A stretch of 64,000 nucleotides of DNA from CAZJKE01 sp964546585. GTDB lineage: Bacteria > Planctomycetota > Phycisphaerae > Phycisphaerales > SM1A02. The notes below the pieces were generated by a model, which was given only the letters and a program-made list of their open reading frames with translations, was not told the origin of the DNA and made no database searches. The stretch is from contig CAZJKE010000001.1 in assembly GCA_964546585.1 (NCBI GenBank), positions 1-64,000 of the forward strand, read 5' to 3'. Positions 52,216-61,961 of this stretch are shown here, in pieces. The position numbers and the translations under genes are program-made. Numbering within the stretch: the stretch's first letter is position 1; every line of letters begins with the position of its first letter.

Positions 52216-55110
52216 TCATTCGACCGGCCGGTTCGCCCTCCCGAACAGCAGATCAATGATGGACAACCCACCGCCGCCGCCCCCGCCGTACGCAAAGTCA
52301 GCGTTCAACGCCTTGTCTATCCGCTGCGAGGCCTCCGCAAGATGGGCGGCCGTATACGGATCCAGCCCATTGATCGACACGGCGTCAATGCGTCCAGCAA
52401 TGTCCCTCAGTTGCTGGCGAGAGAGGCTCTGCATGGTTCGCCGCGCGGGTGAGCGAGTGCTCTGCTCAAGGCTCAACTCGATCAGCCGGCCCAGATGTTC
52501 CACCTGCAGATTGCGACGCAGGTTGGAAATGGCCGGGCTCCGAATCGTGCCACTGGCACTCGGATCCGCCAATTCCGACCAAACCTCGTCGCTGACCGCA
52601 GCCATGAGTTCGGCCATCGAGAACGCATCCTGGTCAGCCGGGATCCGAAACTCTCCGTCGTACACATCCCCCAGCGTTCCCGGGTTCAACAAGAGCGTCA
52701 GCGCCGTGGCCTGAATCCCACCAATTCGGTCGTGGATCGGCCAGGAAGGATCATCGAAGACCGACATGAAGTCACTTTCGTCCCAACGTTTCTCCACCGT
52801 CATCTTGCGGAGCAGCTCCGGGCTGAGGCCAAAGGCGTCATCCCGAAAACTATTTTTCAGCACGATGGACAGTGCCCGCCGCTGGACATCCGGAGCAATT
52901 TCTTCATTTGGATCGCGGTCGCCGGGGTCACCCTTGCGACTTCGATTCTGAATAACGCCGCCGATCCAGTCGGCAGCCTGCGAAACAGCAGAACTCTGTC
53001 GCCAAAGCAGCATTTCATACCCTGCACGGGCCTTGGCCCAACTCTCACCGTCCTCCACCATGCGGTCGAGCAAAGTTTCTCGAAGCAACTGCACGAGCCG
53101 CACCTGCGACTCGGCGTAGTCCAGCGGATTCTTCGCCCAATCGAAGCGCCGCGCGGTCGGATCGGAACTGAAGGTGTCCTCGTCCGTTGCGTACGCCAAC
53201 TGCGGCTCGTTCACGCGAGAGAGAATGTCCCCAAGGCCGTCATCCTCCGACGTGTAGCCGTACTCGATCGCCCAGAAGTCGTAGGGGCCGATCGTCATCA
53301 TCGTAAAGTCGCCCTGCTGCGGCCCGTCATCGACATTGATGTTGATGGGCGAATACTCCATCACAGAGCCGCAGATCGCCTCCGGCTCAAATGTTTCGTC
53401 GTTCATTTCGGCCATGCCGTAGACGGTTGACGCCTTGAAGTTGTGTCGCAAGCCGAGCGTATGCCCGACCTCGTGCATGATCACATCTCGAAGCATGGGG
53501 CCGATGAACCAATCTGGCACACCATCCAACATGTCGGGACCGTCCTCGTCCTCTTCATCGGACGCGTCCGCATCGTCATCATCACCCTCACCCCCATCAT
53601 CGCCATCAGCGTCATCGCCCTCATCATCCAGCATCATCAGAATGTCCGGATGCATACGGGCGAGCCCAAGTTCATACGACTGGATCATCGTGTTGAGGCA
53701 TGCGCCATTCACCTGACTTGTTCGGCCCCAAAGCCCGTCGTATTCCTGATCGCCGATCAGACTCGAGTCTGACAACATCGCGGGGTGATTCTCTGCCGTT
53801 GCTGCGATCTCGGCCAAGACATCCTTGCGCATCGACGGCGGCGCCAATCGAACACGCGGATCCCAATCCGGGTGATCGCGGAGCCATGCCCGAGTCTCCA
53901 GATCGAAACTCTCCATGACAGTCTCAGGAATCAACTTCCTCCATGATCCAACCCAGCCGCGAATGAAACCTTCGTCCATCACGATGTCCGCATCAAGGAT
54001 CTTGCCCGTCCGCGGATCGACCCGGCTGGGGCCGATTGCAAAGCCCATGTTTGCATTCGTCCAGAGCAGGAAGTTGTATCGCGCATCCTCCGGGTCCTTT
54101 TCCATGTGCGCACCGGTTCGCGCATCCTGCTGGTATACCTCGATTGCATTGACAATACCGACCTGCTCAAACGCCTTGTTCCACTCAAGGATTCCATCGC
54201 GCACCCAGCGGCGATATCGCACCGGAATTGTATGTTCCATGAAAAAGACGATCGGCTCCTTTGGTGGGCTGGTCTTCAGGCTCGGGTCGGCTTTCTCCAG
54301 GTCCCAGCGATTGATGAAACGCACCCACGGATCATCATCCGACGGGTCGCCGATGTCGCGGTGACTTGTCGTGAAGTACCCAATGCGGTGATCCTCTTCG
54401 CGCGGTTGGTAATCGCCGTCTTCCGGAATGCTCCGAATGGAGTAGTAGATCGTTCCAAACCGTCCGCTGCGGAGTGGCAGGTCAAACGCGAGTTCAACAT
54501 TCTCCGGGTAACTCTTGGCCTTGTGTATTGTCCCAAGGTCGGTTCTCGCTCCGCGAAGAGCACCACCAAAGAACTCCCCCGCCCCATGGAGGAAGAGCGA
54601 TGTTCCATCGATCACCGGCCCGCCACCTGGTCCTTCGGAAAGGACCGGCACATCAAGCAGTACTTTGTCAGTAAAGACGCGCCCATACCCCTGCTGCGAT
54701 TCGAAGTCACCACTGGTCTGCACCGCTAGATTCGGTTCAACAAGCAGCAGCCGGTCGCGAATCCGCAGCCAATGTGCAAACTGGTCACCCAACTGGACCC
54801 CGGATGTATCAACGCCGCCCGCAACGGTGTAGGCGATCAAGATCGGCTGGTTCTCAAACCCGGCGGGAAGTTCAATGAGCAGGTGATCATCCTTCTCTCG
54901 GCGATAGAGCGTGTACAGTCCGGGGTTTCCGTCGGCTGACGATATCACCGCCTCATGATCCTCGGACACCGAGTCGAACGGCGGCAACGCATCACCTCCG
55001 CCGCCGCCCATGGATCGGGGCCGGGCATGAGGATCGGGAAGACCGCCGGATGCATCTGCCGGCGAGGCGAGAGAGATCGCTGCTGCAATCATGAGGGTCG
55101 AAACGAACAT
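52216..55110 (-). CDS. Secreted zinc-dependent metalloprotease (Met-zincin, DUF5117-type) with acidic insert
   Basis: This 964-residue protein has a signal peptide (residues 1-21). The N-terminal half resembles the DUF5117/DUF5118 domains, and the metzincin motif is H546-E547-V-G-H550-T-L-G-L-R-H556. The segment Y-S-P-I-N after E-A-I-C-G-S-V-M-E supplies the Met-turn. Just before the active-site helix is a 32-residue insert (495-526) with 21 Asp or Glu. The C-terminus is a Gly run followed by L-S-I-I-D-L-L-F-G. The start follows AGGAGA. It would cleave proteins outside the cytoplasm. Divergent from the serine protease gene. Confidence 0.88.
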   Translation of the reverse strand: MFVSTLMIAAAISLASPADASGGLPDPHARPRSMGGGGGDALPPFDSVSEDHEAVISSADGNPGLYTLYRREKDDHLLIELPAGFENQPILIAYTVAGGVDTSGVQLGDQFAHWLRIRDRLLLVEPNLAVQTSGDFESQQGYGRVFTDKVLLDVPVLSEGPGGGPVIDGTSLFLHGAGEFFGGALRGARTDLGTIHKAKSYPENVELAFDLPLRSGRFGTIYYSIRSIPEDGDYQPREEDHRIGYFTTSHRDIGDPSDDDPWVRFINRWDLEKADPSLKTSPPKEPIVFFMEHTIPVRYRRWVRDGILEWNKAFEQVGIVNAIEVYQQDARTGAHMEKDPEDARYNFLLWTNANMGFAIGPSRVDPRTGKILDADIVMDEGFIRGWVGSWRKLIPETVMESFDLETRAWLRDHPDWDPRVRLAPPSMRKDVLAEIAATAENHPAMLSDSSLIGDQEYDGLWGRTSQVNGACLNTMIQSYELGLARMHPDILMMLDDEGDDADGDDGGEGDDDDADASDEEDEDGPDMLDGVPDWFIGPMLRDVIMHEVGHTLGLRHNFKASTVYGMAEMNDETFEPEAICGSVMEYSPININVDDGPQQGDFTMMTIGPYDFWAIEYGYTSEDDGLGDILSRVNEPQLAYATDEDTFSSDPTARRFDWAKNPLDYAESQVRLVQLLRETLLDRMVEDGESWAKARAGYEMLLWRQSSAVSQAADWIGGVIQNRSRKGDPGDRDPNEEIAPDVQRRALSIVLKNSFRDDAFGLSPELLRKMTVEKRWDESDFMSVFDDPSWPIHDRIGGIQATALTLLLNPGTLGDVYDGEFRIPADQDAFSMAELMAAVSDEVWSELADPSASGTIRSPAISNLRRNLQVEHLGRLIELSLEQSTRSPARRTMQSLSRQQLRDIAGRIDAVSINGLDPYTAAHLAEASQRIDKALNADFAYGGGGGGGLSIIDLLFGRANRPVE

Positions 55111-55414
55111 CGTGCTGTCTCCTGGAGAATGAACTGCCAGTGGCCATGAAATCCCATCGGGCGACCCATGGTACGAGCGTGACCCGCATGCGAGATCACC
55201 GATTATCGGGCATTTCTTCCCGAATTGCCGTAAACCAGCCTTTTTTGCCTTTCACAGTGGGGCATCATCGTTCACACTGTCAACAGCGGGCTTTGTCCCG
55301 CCTTATCTGCAGCCGATCATCGATCGGCTACGAATACCTCCGCATAATCCTCATCTCCCTGATACGGGAGCAAGGGGACCGTGCAGCAATCTGAAGAAGT
55401 GGAGTTCATTCTCG
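55111..55414. other. 304-bp spacer between divergent protease genes with three hairpins
   Basis: No gene is seen here. Toward the serine protease side three short hairpins follow each other: 55286-55301 (GCGGG/CCCGC), 55311-55329 (AGCCGATC/GATCGGCT, 3-nt loop) and 55355-55370 (CTCCC/GGGAG). The rest is ordinary sequence; no clear sigma-70 promoter is read. Confidence 0.5.
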
Positions 55415-57685
55415 ATGTCACACCTTGCCTTCCCCCTGTTCCTGGCAGCAGCAACGACAGGTTTGTCCTTTGCCGACACGATGGGCCAAGAACCGGCTGA
55501 AGCTGAAGGACACACTCGTCTGGTGCTCCCGACGACGCAGAAGATCGAATCAGCGAGATTCACCTTCTCGGAACGATTCGGTCTGGACGCTGCCGCACCT
55601 CGGCAGATTGTCTTTCCAGCAGTCGACGTGGCCCAACTCATGCACGAGGACGATATGGCCTACCTCGATGGCGAGCGGAGACTCCGCGTTGCAACACCCC
55701 ACTTCCACACTTTGCGACCCCGCGACGGCAGTTGGCAGCGAGTCCCCAACGGCTGGCTTTGGCGTGTGGACATCAGTTGCGAGGACGCGCTTGGCGTCAA
55801 TCTTCACTTCACCGACATGCAGTTGCCTGAGGGTGCGGAGCTGATCGTCTATGACCCGTCTCGCCCCGGCGAATACACCGGCCCTTTCACCGATAACGGC
55901 GACTTCGACACCGGTGAAGCGTGGACAACATGCCTCGGCAGCGATGTTGCGAGAATCGAGTACTTCATCCCCCGAAGTGTGGCCAAGCGTCGCCCCCAAT
56001 CGCTCCCCTTCGAACTTGCGGACATTATGCACGTGTACCGGGACTTCTTCCGTGACGGTGGGGGACGCGGGGCAGGCTCCTGCCACAACGATCCAGCGTG
56101 CTACGCCGAGTGGACGGATACCTCATATTCCGTGGCTCGCATTCTCGTCGCCAACTCGTCGCTCTGCAGCGGCCAGTTGATCGCCACGATTGCGAACGAC
56201 GAGACACCCTACTACTACACCGCGAATCACTGTATCAGCACCTCCTCCGAGGCCAACAGTACGACATTCCTCTTCCGGTACATGCGAACCACATGCAGCG
56301 GCGGCGTTTCGTCCGGCACCACGATCTCCGGCGGTGCTGATCTCGTCTCAGCGAACAGCAACGCTCAAGACGGCAATACACTGGTCATGATCCGCCGCGA
56401 GTTGACCGGCACTTTGCACTGGAACGGATGGACAATGGCGTCCATCGGAAGCGGGACGAATTCCACATCATTGCACCACCCAGACGGTGACTACATGCGG
56501 ATCTCGTTTGGGGACAAGATCAACGGCGACAGTTACCTCTACGGCATGGACTGGACTCCTTCGGACGGCCACGGTGATGGCGGCGTTACCGAGCCCGGCT
56601 CGTCCGGATCGGGGATCTTCCGCGACTCCGACAATAAGATCTACGGCTCGCTCTGCTGTGGTTCTTCGAGTTGCTCCAACACCAACGGATACGATTACTA
56701 CAACCGGCTCAACGTGTCGGGTTTCACAACCTATTTGACCGCCGGCACGGATGACACCTACGAGGACAATGACACATGTGGATCGGCGGTCGTCCTCGCC
56801 AACGGAACCCATAGCAATCTCGTGGTCAAGTCCACGGACAGCGACTGGTACCACTTCGCCCTTCCCAATGGTGGCACCATGACCGGCACGGCGACTTTCA
56901 CTGATGCCAACGGCGACATCGATCTTCGCATCTACCGCGGATGCAACGGCGATGATGGCGGCTCGCTGGTCGCATTCAGCCAGACTAACGGTAATAGCGA
57001 AACCTTCAACTACACCAACACAAGCGGGCAGTCCGAGGACTATTACCTCTGGATCTACCTCGACCATGGACAGCGGAATACCTATTCGCTGACCGTCACA
57101 GCCGATGAACCACCGACCGGGCCCGCCCACGACCTCTGCGATGGCGCCCTTCCGATGGTCGCTGGCAGCAATGCCTTTGACACGACCGATGGCGAAAGCG
57201 ACGGGTATGACGAGTCCGGTGGATGCACCGCTGGCGGCACATCGGTTGCGTCTGATGTCTGGTATTCCTTCACCGCAGATTGCTCCGGACAGATGATTGT
57301 CACAATCAGTGGCGACAACCTGTTCGAGCCGAAGGCTGCGATTTACGCTTCTTCCTGCCCGAGTGGGCCCAACGAAGCAGTCGCTTGCCTCTCCGACGAG
57401 ACCGGCAACGCCGCCACGCTGGATGTCACTGAAGGAGATAATTTCTATCTCCGAATCGGCAGCGCCGATGGTACGACCGGTGAAGGATCAACCATGATCA
57501 TCTGTGTTCCGGGCGAGGACTGCCCAGGCGACTGCGCAGACTCCAACGGCGAAGTCGATGTCAACGATCTGCTGGCGCTGATCGGGGCGTGGGGTTCCAG
57601 CGGCGACTGCGATGTTGATGGCAGTGGCGAGATCAATGTCTCGGACCTGCTCGAACTGATCAGTGCGTGGGGTGTCTGCCCCTAA
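55415..57685 (+). CDS. Secreted trypsin-like serine protease (lysyl endopeptidase-like) with pre-peptidase and dockerin-like C-terminus
   Basis: This 756-residue protein has a signal peptide ending near S-F-A20. A propeptide of about 200 residues precedes a Cys-rich protease domain. The catalytic histidine lies in Y-T-A-N-H-C, and the serine in P-G-S-S-G-S-G-I. The Asp is less certain (Q-D-G-N-T-L-V-M-I). A PPC-like pre-peptidase domain (E-D-N-D-T-C, D-S-D-W-Y-H-F) and a second PPC-like unit follow. The last 60 residues hold two EF-hand-like dockerin repeats ending W-G-V-C-P. GGAG precedes the ATG. It probably digests external protein. Its 3' end overlaps the MFS gene by 26 bp. Confidence 0.88.
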   Translation: MSHLAFPLFLAAATTGLSFADTMGQEPAEAEGHTRLVLPTTQKIESARFTFSERFGLDAAAPRQIVFPAVDVAQLMHEDDMAYLDGERRLRVATPHFHTLRPRDGSWQRVPNGWLWRVDISCEDALGVNLHFTDMQLPEGAELIVYDPSRPGEYTGPFTDNGDFDTGEAWTTCLGSDVARIEYFIPRSVAKRRPQSLPFELADIMHVYRDFFRDGGGRGAGSCHNDPACYAEWTDTSYSVARILVANSSLCSGQLIATIANDETPYYYTANHCISTSSEANSTTFLFRYMRTTCSGGVSSGTTISGGADLVSANSNAQDGNTLVMIRRELTGTLHWNGWTMASIGSGTNSTSLHHPDGDYMRISFGDKINGDSYLYGMDWTPSDGHGDGGVTEPGSSGSGIFRDSDNKIYGSLCCGSSSCSNTNGYDYYNRLNVSGFTTYLTAGTDDTYEDNDTCGSAVVLANGTHSNLVVKSTDSDWYHFALPNGGTMTGTATFTDANGDIDLRIYRGCNGDDGGSLVAFSQTNGNSETFNYTNTSGQSEDYYLWIYLDHGQRNTYSLTVTADEPPTGPAHDLCDGALPMVAGSNAFDTTDGESDGYDESGGCTAGGTSVASDVWYSFTADCSGQMIVTISGDNLFEPKAAIYASSCPSGPNEAVACLSDETGNAATLDVTEGDNFYLRIGSADGTTGEGSTMIICVPGEDCPGDCADSNGEVDVNDLLALIGAWGSSGDCDVDGSGEINVSDLLELISAWGVCP

Positions 57686-58853
57686 AGGCCATCAGAAGGC
57701 CGACAAGTCCGATCCCTAGCGAGACCCCCGCGATGCTCATGAGCGTCCACGGGGTTTCGCTCGTACTGCCCTCCGTGGCAACCGCTGCCAGTCCCGCAAC
57801 CGGCCCAGCGGCGTAGCCGCAGCCAATGAGTGCCTCGTGCATGCCGCCAGCATCTACGCCGGCACGCCCGACCGCCATCGCGTAATACAACGCGGCGTAG
57901 TAGACGATGCCCATTCCCGCCCCGAAGACGGCCAACCCCGCAATGAGGATTGCGATGTTTCCGGCAGCGGCCACCAACCCGAAGCCGGTCGCCATCGCAA
58001 TGGCGGCTGCGAAGAGTAGGCTCCATCGCCCGTGCCAATGTGGCCACTTCCACATCATCGTGGTCGCCGCCAAACGGGAGAGCATCCATGTTGCCGCAAG
58101 TGGTGTCTGTAGAGGAATGGGTACTTCCAGACTTGCGAGAAGGAATGGCAGAAGCGCCGCCAGCACGCCATTGATCCCGTAACTCAATGGGAGAAGCAAT
58201 CGCGCGCCGCGCAACAACTGAGGGTAGTGAAGCGGCACAACCGTCTTGGCTTGATGCTCGTCGTGATGGGCGGGAGACTGTCCGTACCACGGAAGAGCGA
58301 GCGTTCCAAGCATGCTGGCACCGCCAAGGGCGACGATGGCCAATGACGCATGCTGATCCATGAGCGGTGCGATGGCGAACATCGCACCGGCAGTTGCGAC
58401 CATCCAGATGATATTCCACCACCCGATTGCGCGGCGCATGTCTTGGCCGTGGCGACCGCTCACCAGATAACTCTCGACGATGGGCCACAGCCATGCGCTG
58501 CACAGGCTGATAACGCCGCCGGTCATCCAGATGATCCACGGGCCATCGGCCACCAGCGGCAGTGCGCAGGTCAGCGACTGTACAGCGAGGATCAGAGTCA
58601 GGACTGCCCGCGAGCTCGCCCGCTCCCCCAACCACCGCAGCATGGCTGAGGCGGTCAACGAACCTGCAACGTAGACGACGCCGATGAGCAGATACAACAA
58701 CAGGTTTTCGACCTTGCCGAACCCGTACTCGATGCGGGCTATGAACGGCAAGCCGTTCCAGAGCACGCCGGTGCCGATCGATGCCATGGCCGTCAGAAGA
58801 AGGGAGGCGGCCAGCGGCGTCGGACTCGCCTTGGGTTGCTGAGTTACATCCAC
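57660..58853 (-). CDS. Major facilitator superfamily transporter
   Basis: This 397-residue protein has about twelve hydrophobic helices split by a cytoplasmic loop with H-H-D-E-H-Q-A-K. The helix pattern (for example G-T-G-V-L-W-N-G-L-P-F-I-A, L-L-L-Y-L-L-I-G-V-V-Y-V-A-G) is that of MFS permeases in the YfkF/sugar-efflux-like group. The GTG at 58853 is the first start that gives a full first helix. The substrate cannot be read. Its 3' end overlaps the serine protease stop, and it is divergent from the small membrane protein. Confidence 0.78.
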   Translation of the reverse strand: MDVTQQPKASPTPLAASLLLTAMASIGTGVLWNGLPFIARIEYGFGKVENLLLYLLIGVVYVAGSLTASAMLRWLGERASSRAVLTLILAVQSLTCALPLVADGPWIIWMTGGVISLCSAWLWPIVESYLVSGRHGQDMRRAIGWWNIIWMVATAGAMFAIAPLMDQHASLAIVALGGASMLGTLALPWYGQSPAHHDEHQAKTVVPLHYPQLLRGARLLLPLSYGINGVLAALLPFLLASLEVPIPLQTPLAATWMLSRLAATTMMWKWPHWHGRWSLLFAAAIAMATGFGLVAAAGNIAILIAGLAVFGAGMGIVYYAALYYAMAVGRAGVDAGGMHEALIGCGYAAGPVAGLAAVATEGSTSETPWTLMSIAGVSLGIGLVGLLMAFRGRHPTH

Positions 58854-58907
58854 CCGGCGATGATAGGAACCTGAACACCGATATTGGCAAGAGGCTACAT
58901 CACCGCC

Positions 58908-59111
58908 ATGGCCGAACCCACTCCATCAAACAACCCACGACAGCAGAATCTCGCGGCCTTCATTGCCGCTGTTGCGCTCGGAGGCGGCATGGCTGGTGCC
59001 TTCGGCGTTGCTTTGAAGAACTGGGGCATGGGCGTGGCGCTCGGCGCAGGCATGGCCGTGGCCTTCTTCGTGGCCCTGCGGCATGTCTTCGCAAAGTCCG
59101 GATCGAAGTAA
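58908..59111 (+). CDS. Small two-helix membrane protein (67 aa)
   Basis: The protein has a polar N-terminal 20 residues and two glycine-rich hydrophobic helices (A-A-F-I-A-A-V-A-L-G-G-G-M-A-G-A, then G-V-A-L-G-A-G-M-A-V-A-F-F-V-A-L). It resembles glycine-zipper membrane proteins of unknown function. ATG 58908 is used; a TTG at 58884 is in frame. It sits alone between an MFS gene and tRNA-Arg. Confidence 0.6.
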   Translation: MAEPTPSNNPRQQNLAAFIAAVALGGGMAGAFGVALKNWGMGVALGAGMAVAFFVALRHVFAKSGSK

Positions 59112-59131
59112 TCGGCCAAGTGCCCCCTCAA

Positions 59132-59205
59132 CGTCCACGGCAGGGCTCGAACCTGCAACCTTCGGCTTCGGAGGCCGACGCTCTATCCAATTGAGCTACG
59201 CGGAC
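59132..59205 (-). tRNA. tRNA-Arg (anticodon CCG)
   Basis: A 74-nt cloverleaf on the minus strand: acceptor GTCCGCG/CGTGGAC with one G-U pair, D arm GCTC-GAGC, anticodon loop CTCCGAA, T arm GCAGG-TTCGAGC-CCTGC, discriminator G. No CCA is encoded. It lies 7 bp beyond the guaB stop, on the same strand, so it may be cut from the guaB transcript. Confidence 0.93.
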
Positions 59206-59212
59206 TGCGAAC

Positions 59213-60700
59213 TCACCCTGACGCGCGGTCATCATGCGCAGTCTGGTAGTTGGGGGCTTCCTTGACGATCTGTATGTCATGCGGATGACTCTCAACCAAC
59301 GAGGCGCCCGTCACCCTGACAAACTCCGCATCTCTTTGCAATGCCGTGAGCGTCGATGCACCACAGTACCCCATGGCCGCCCGCAAACCTCCGACCATCT
59401 GATACACGAAGTCGCTCAATGGCCCACGGTAAGGAACCCGACCCTCCACACCTTCAGGCACCAACTTGCGCGAATTCTCCACGCCCGCCTGTCCATATCG
59501 ATCAGCCGAACCTGCGACCATCGCCCCCTCACTTCCCATCCCACGATACGTCTTGAAGCGACGGCCACGGTGAAGAATCAACTCACCTGGACTTTCGTCA
59601 AGACCGGCAAGTAATGATCCGAGCATCACGCAACTCGCGCCCGCCGCGATTGCCTTCGCAATGTCGCCGCTCTGACGCACGCCGCCATCGGCAATGACCG
59701 GAACTCCATGGGGATCGGCTACAGAACACGCCGACATGATCGCGGTGAGCTGCGGCACGCCCACGCCGCTGACAATACGAGTCGTGCAAATCGAACCGGG
59801 GCCAATGCCAACCTTTACGCCATCGACCCCGGCTTCGATGAGTGAGGCGGCGCCTTCCGCAGTTGCGACATTGCCGGCGATGACCTCAATGTCCCACTGC
59901 GCCTTGATGTCGCGAACCGTCGCAAGCACATTCGCCGAATGGCCGTGGGCAGTATCGACAATGACAAGATCCGCCTCCGCGTCGATGAGCGCCTCCACTC
60001 GATCGAGTTGATGGACTCCGACCGCCGCACCAACGCGCAATCGGCCACGATCATCCCGGCACGCATGTGGATGCCGCCGCGTATTCTCGATGTCCCGCAT
60101 CGTAATGAGCCCCTGCAGGTGCCCACCCTCATCGACAAGCAGCAGTTTTTCAACTCTCGCCCGCGTCAGCAAGACCTCTGCCTGCTCAAGGGTCGTATCC
60201 GGAGCGGCGGTGACCAGTTTTTCCCGGGTCATCACCGTGCCGACCAGTTCCTCCGAACTGGACACGAACTTCATGTCCCGGCGGGTCAGAATACCCACGA
60301 CCTCGCCGTGCCCCTGGCCATCGAGGGTCACGGGAAAACCGGAGACATTGTGCTCCTTCATCAGGGTGGTGGCCCGGCCAATGGCGTCTTCAGGGCTCAG
60401 CGTCACCGGATCGGTAATAACCCCGTTTTCCGACCGCTTGACCTGAGCCACCATTCGGGCTTGGACCTCCCGGGGCATGTTCTTGTGAATAATGCCCACC
60501 CCACCCTCCTGCGCAAGGGCGATGGCCAGCGACGACTCGGTGACCGTGTCCATCGGGGCAGAAACCAGAGGAATATGAAGGCGAATATTCCGCGTCAGTT
60601 GACTGTTCGTGTCAGCCTCGTCCGGCGTGACATCGCTGTACCGCGGAACAAGCAGAATGTCGTCGAAGGTGAACCCCTCAGTGATATTCGAGACTTCCAT
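59213..60700 (-). CDS. guaB: Inosine-5'-monophosphate dehydrogenase GuaB
   Basis: GuaB oxidises IMP to XMP with NAD+, the first step to GMP. The ATG at 60700 gives 495 residues, the usual size. F-T-F-D-D-I-L-L-V-P opens the barrel, two CBS domains follow (about 95-205), and the catalytic Cys is in G-P-G-S-I-C-T-T. D-G-G-V-R-x-S-G-D-I-x-K, G-S-L-L-A-G and Y-R-G-M-G-S are all conserved. The frame continues upstream without coding character. Confidence 0.96.
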   Translation of the reverse strand: MEVSNITEGFTFDDILLVPRYSDVTPDEADTNSQLTRNIRLHIPLVSAPMDTVTESSLAIALAQEGGVGIIHKNMPREVQARMVAQVKRSENGVITDPVTLSPEDAIGRATTLMKEHNVSGFPVTLDGQGHGEVVGILTRRDMKFVSSSEELVGTVMTREKLVTAAPDTTLEQAEVLLTRARVEKLLLVDEGGHLQGLITMRDIENTRRHPHACRDDRGRLRVGAAVGVHQLDRVEALIDAEADLVIVDTAHGHSANVLATVRDIKAQWDIEVIAGNVATAEGAASLIEAGVDGVKVGIGPGSICTTRIVSGVGVPQLTAIMSACSVADPHGVPVIADGGVRQSGDIAKAIAAGASCVMLGSLLAGLDESPGELILHRGRRFKTYRGMGSEGAMVAGSADRYGQAGVENSRKLVPEGVEGRVPYRGPLSDFVYQMVGGLRAAMGYCGASTLTALQRDAEFVRVTGASLVESHPHDIQIVKEAPNYQTAHDDRASG

Positions 60701-60750
60701 CGGACAATGATCCCGCCGGGGACACTCGATGTCAAGCCCACGCCCCGGAT

Positions 60751-61953
60751 ATGCTACCCTCCCGTGCCTTCCCGGCACTTTTCTTCGAAACGCAAGCAGC
60801 GACGACCGTGACGACAACGCCACCACAAGATGCTACCGCCGCCGACGCCGTCCACCACGACATGGGGACGACGCCCGGGGCTGGACTAGACGCATTCCGC
60901 AAGATGCTCAAGGCAACGATCGCCTTCGAGGCATCCGACCTTCATATCAAGGCGGGTACGAAACCCCGCATTCGGGTTCGCGGATCGCTTCGCAGCCTCG
61001 ATGCCGAAGAGAACAGCGAGCCACTTTGCTTCCAGATCGCCAAGGACATTCTGGACGAGTCGCAGTACAAGCACTTTCGTCGGCACGGGCAAATCGACCT
61101 CGCCTACGACTACGACGAAGATCACCGCTTTCGGGTCAACCTGTTCATGGCCAGAAGCAAACCTTCGCTGGCCTGTCGACTCATCACTGCGGCGGTAAAG
61201 TCGTTCCATGATCTCCACCTCCCACAGGTACTCGCCGATGTCTCCTTGAGTGCCAATGGCCTCATCCTGTTCGCCGGTGTCACCGGTTCGGGCAAGTCCA
61301 CATCCATTGCCGCCATGCTCAACTATGTGAATGAGAACCGGCGGTGCCACATCGTGACAATCGAGGATCCGATCGAATACATCTTCAACGACAAGCGGGC
61401 GACGATCAACCAGCGGGAAGTTGGGATTGACTGCATCGACTTCAACGAGGCGCTTCGCGCACTGGTCCGCGAAGACCCGGATGTCGTCCTTGTCGGCGAG
61501 ATGCGAGACCACGAGACATTCGAGGCAGCCATCCGCGCCGCGGAAACCGGCCACCTCGTCTATGGCACCATACACGCCTCCTCTGCCTGGCAGACCTTCG
61601 GACGCATCTACGACCTCTTCCCGGAGAGTGAACGCGCGCAGATTCGCAAACTCCTTGCCTACAACCTCCGGGGCATCGTGTACCAGAAACTGTTGCCGAC
61701 CCTCCACGAAGACACGCCGCGGATTCCGGCTCTGGAGATTCTGCTCAATACGCCGATTGTCGAGAAGTACATCCTGGAGGCTCGCGAAGGCGAACTGCTG
61801 GAGATCATCAAGAAGAGCCAGGAGGAGGGGATGGTTGATCTCAACTCGGCGCTGCTTCACCTTGTTGAATCCGAATGGGTTTCGCTGAAGACCGCCATGG
61901 AAGCAACGCCCAAACCGGAAGAACTGAAGATGCGAATCAAGGGCATCGCCTGA
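60751..61953 (+). CDS. pilT: PilT/twitching-motility-type retraction ATPase
   Basis: This 400-residue ATPase of the type II/IV secretion superfamily has the N-terminal PAS-like domain (A-S-D-L-H-I-K-A-G-T-K-P-R-I-R). The Walker A is G-V-T-G-S-G-K182-S, the Asp box E-D-P-I-E-Y, Walker B V-V-L-V-G-E-M-R-D, and the His box H-A-S-S. PilT hexamers power pilus retraction. The start is uncertain: ATG 60751 includes a hairpin with a T-tract in its first codons; GTG 60808 and ATG 60862 are alternatives. The next gene begins 8 nt after the stop and encodes a related membrane protein. Confidence 0.88.
   Translation: MLPSRAFPALFFETQAATTVTTTPPQDATAADAVHHDMGTTPGAGLDAFRKMLKATIAFEASDLHIKAGTKPRIRVRGSLRSLDAEENSEPLCFQIAKDILDESQYKHFRRHGQIDLAYDYDEDHRFRVNLFMARSKPSLACRLITAAVKSFHDLHLPQVLADVSLSANGLILFAGVTGSGKSTSIAAMLNYVNENRRCHIVTIEDPIEYIFNDKRATINQREVGIDCIDFNEALRALVREDPDVVLVGEMRDHETFEAAIRAAETGHLVYGTIHASSAWQTFGRIYDLFPESERAQIRKLLAYNLRGIVYQKLLPTLHEDTPRIPALEILLNTPIVEKYILEAREGELLEIIKKSQEEGMVDLNSALLHLVESEWVSLKTAMEATPKPEELKMRIKGIA
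60764..60785 (+). terminator. Hairpin plus T-tract near pilT start
   Basis: GTGCC (60764-60768) pairs with GGCAC (60774-60778) around a 5-nt loop and is followed by TTTTCTT. This looks like a small intrinsic terminator on the plus strand. It lies inside the coding region if the ATPase starts at 60751, so it either argues for a later start or acts as an attenuator. Confidence 0.4.
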
Positions 61954-61961
61954 TCACCCGC

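Noticed and set aside
53530..53640. Repetitive tract of GAC/GAT codons resembling a tandem repeat
   Set aside because: It is the coding sequence of the acidic insert in the metalloprotease and is irregular at DNA level, so it is not a separate repeat element.
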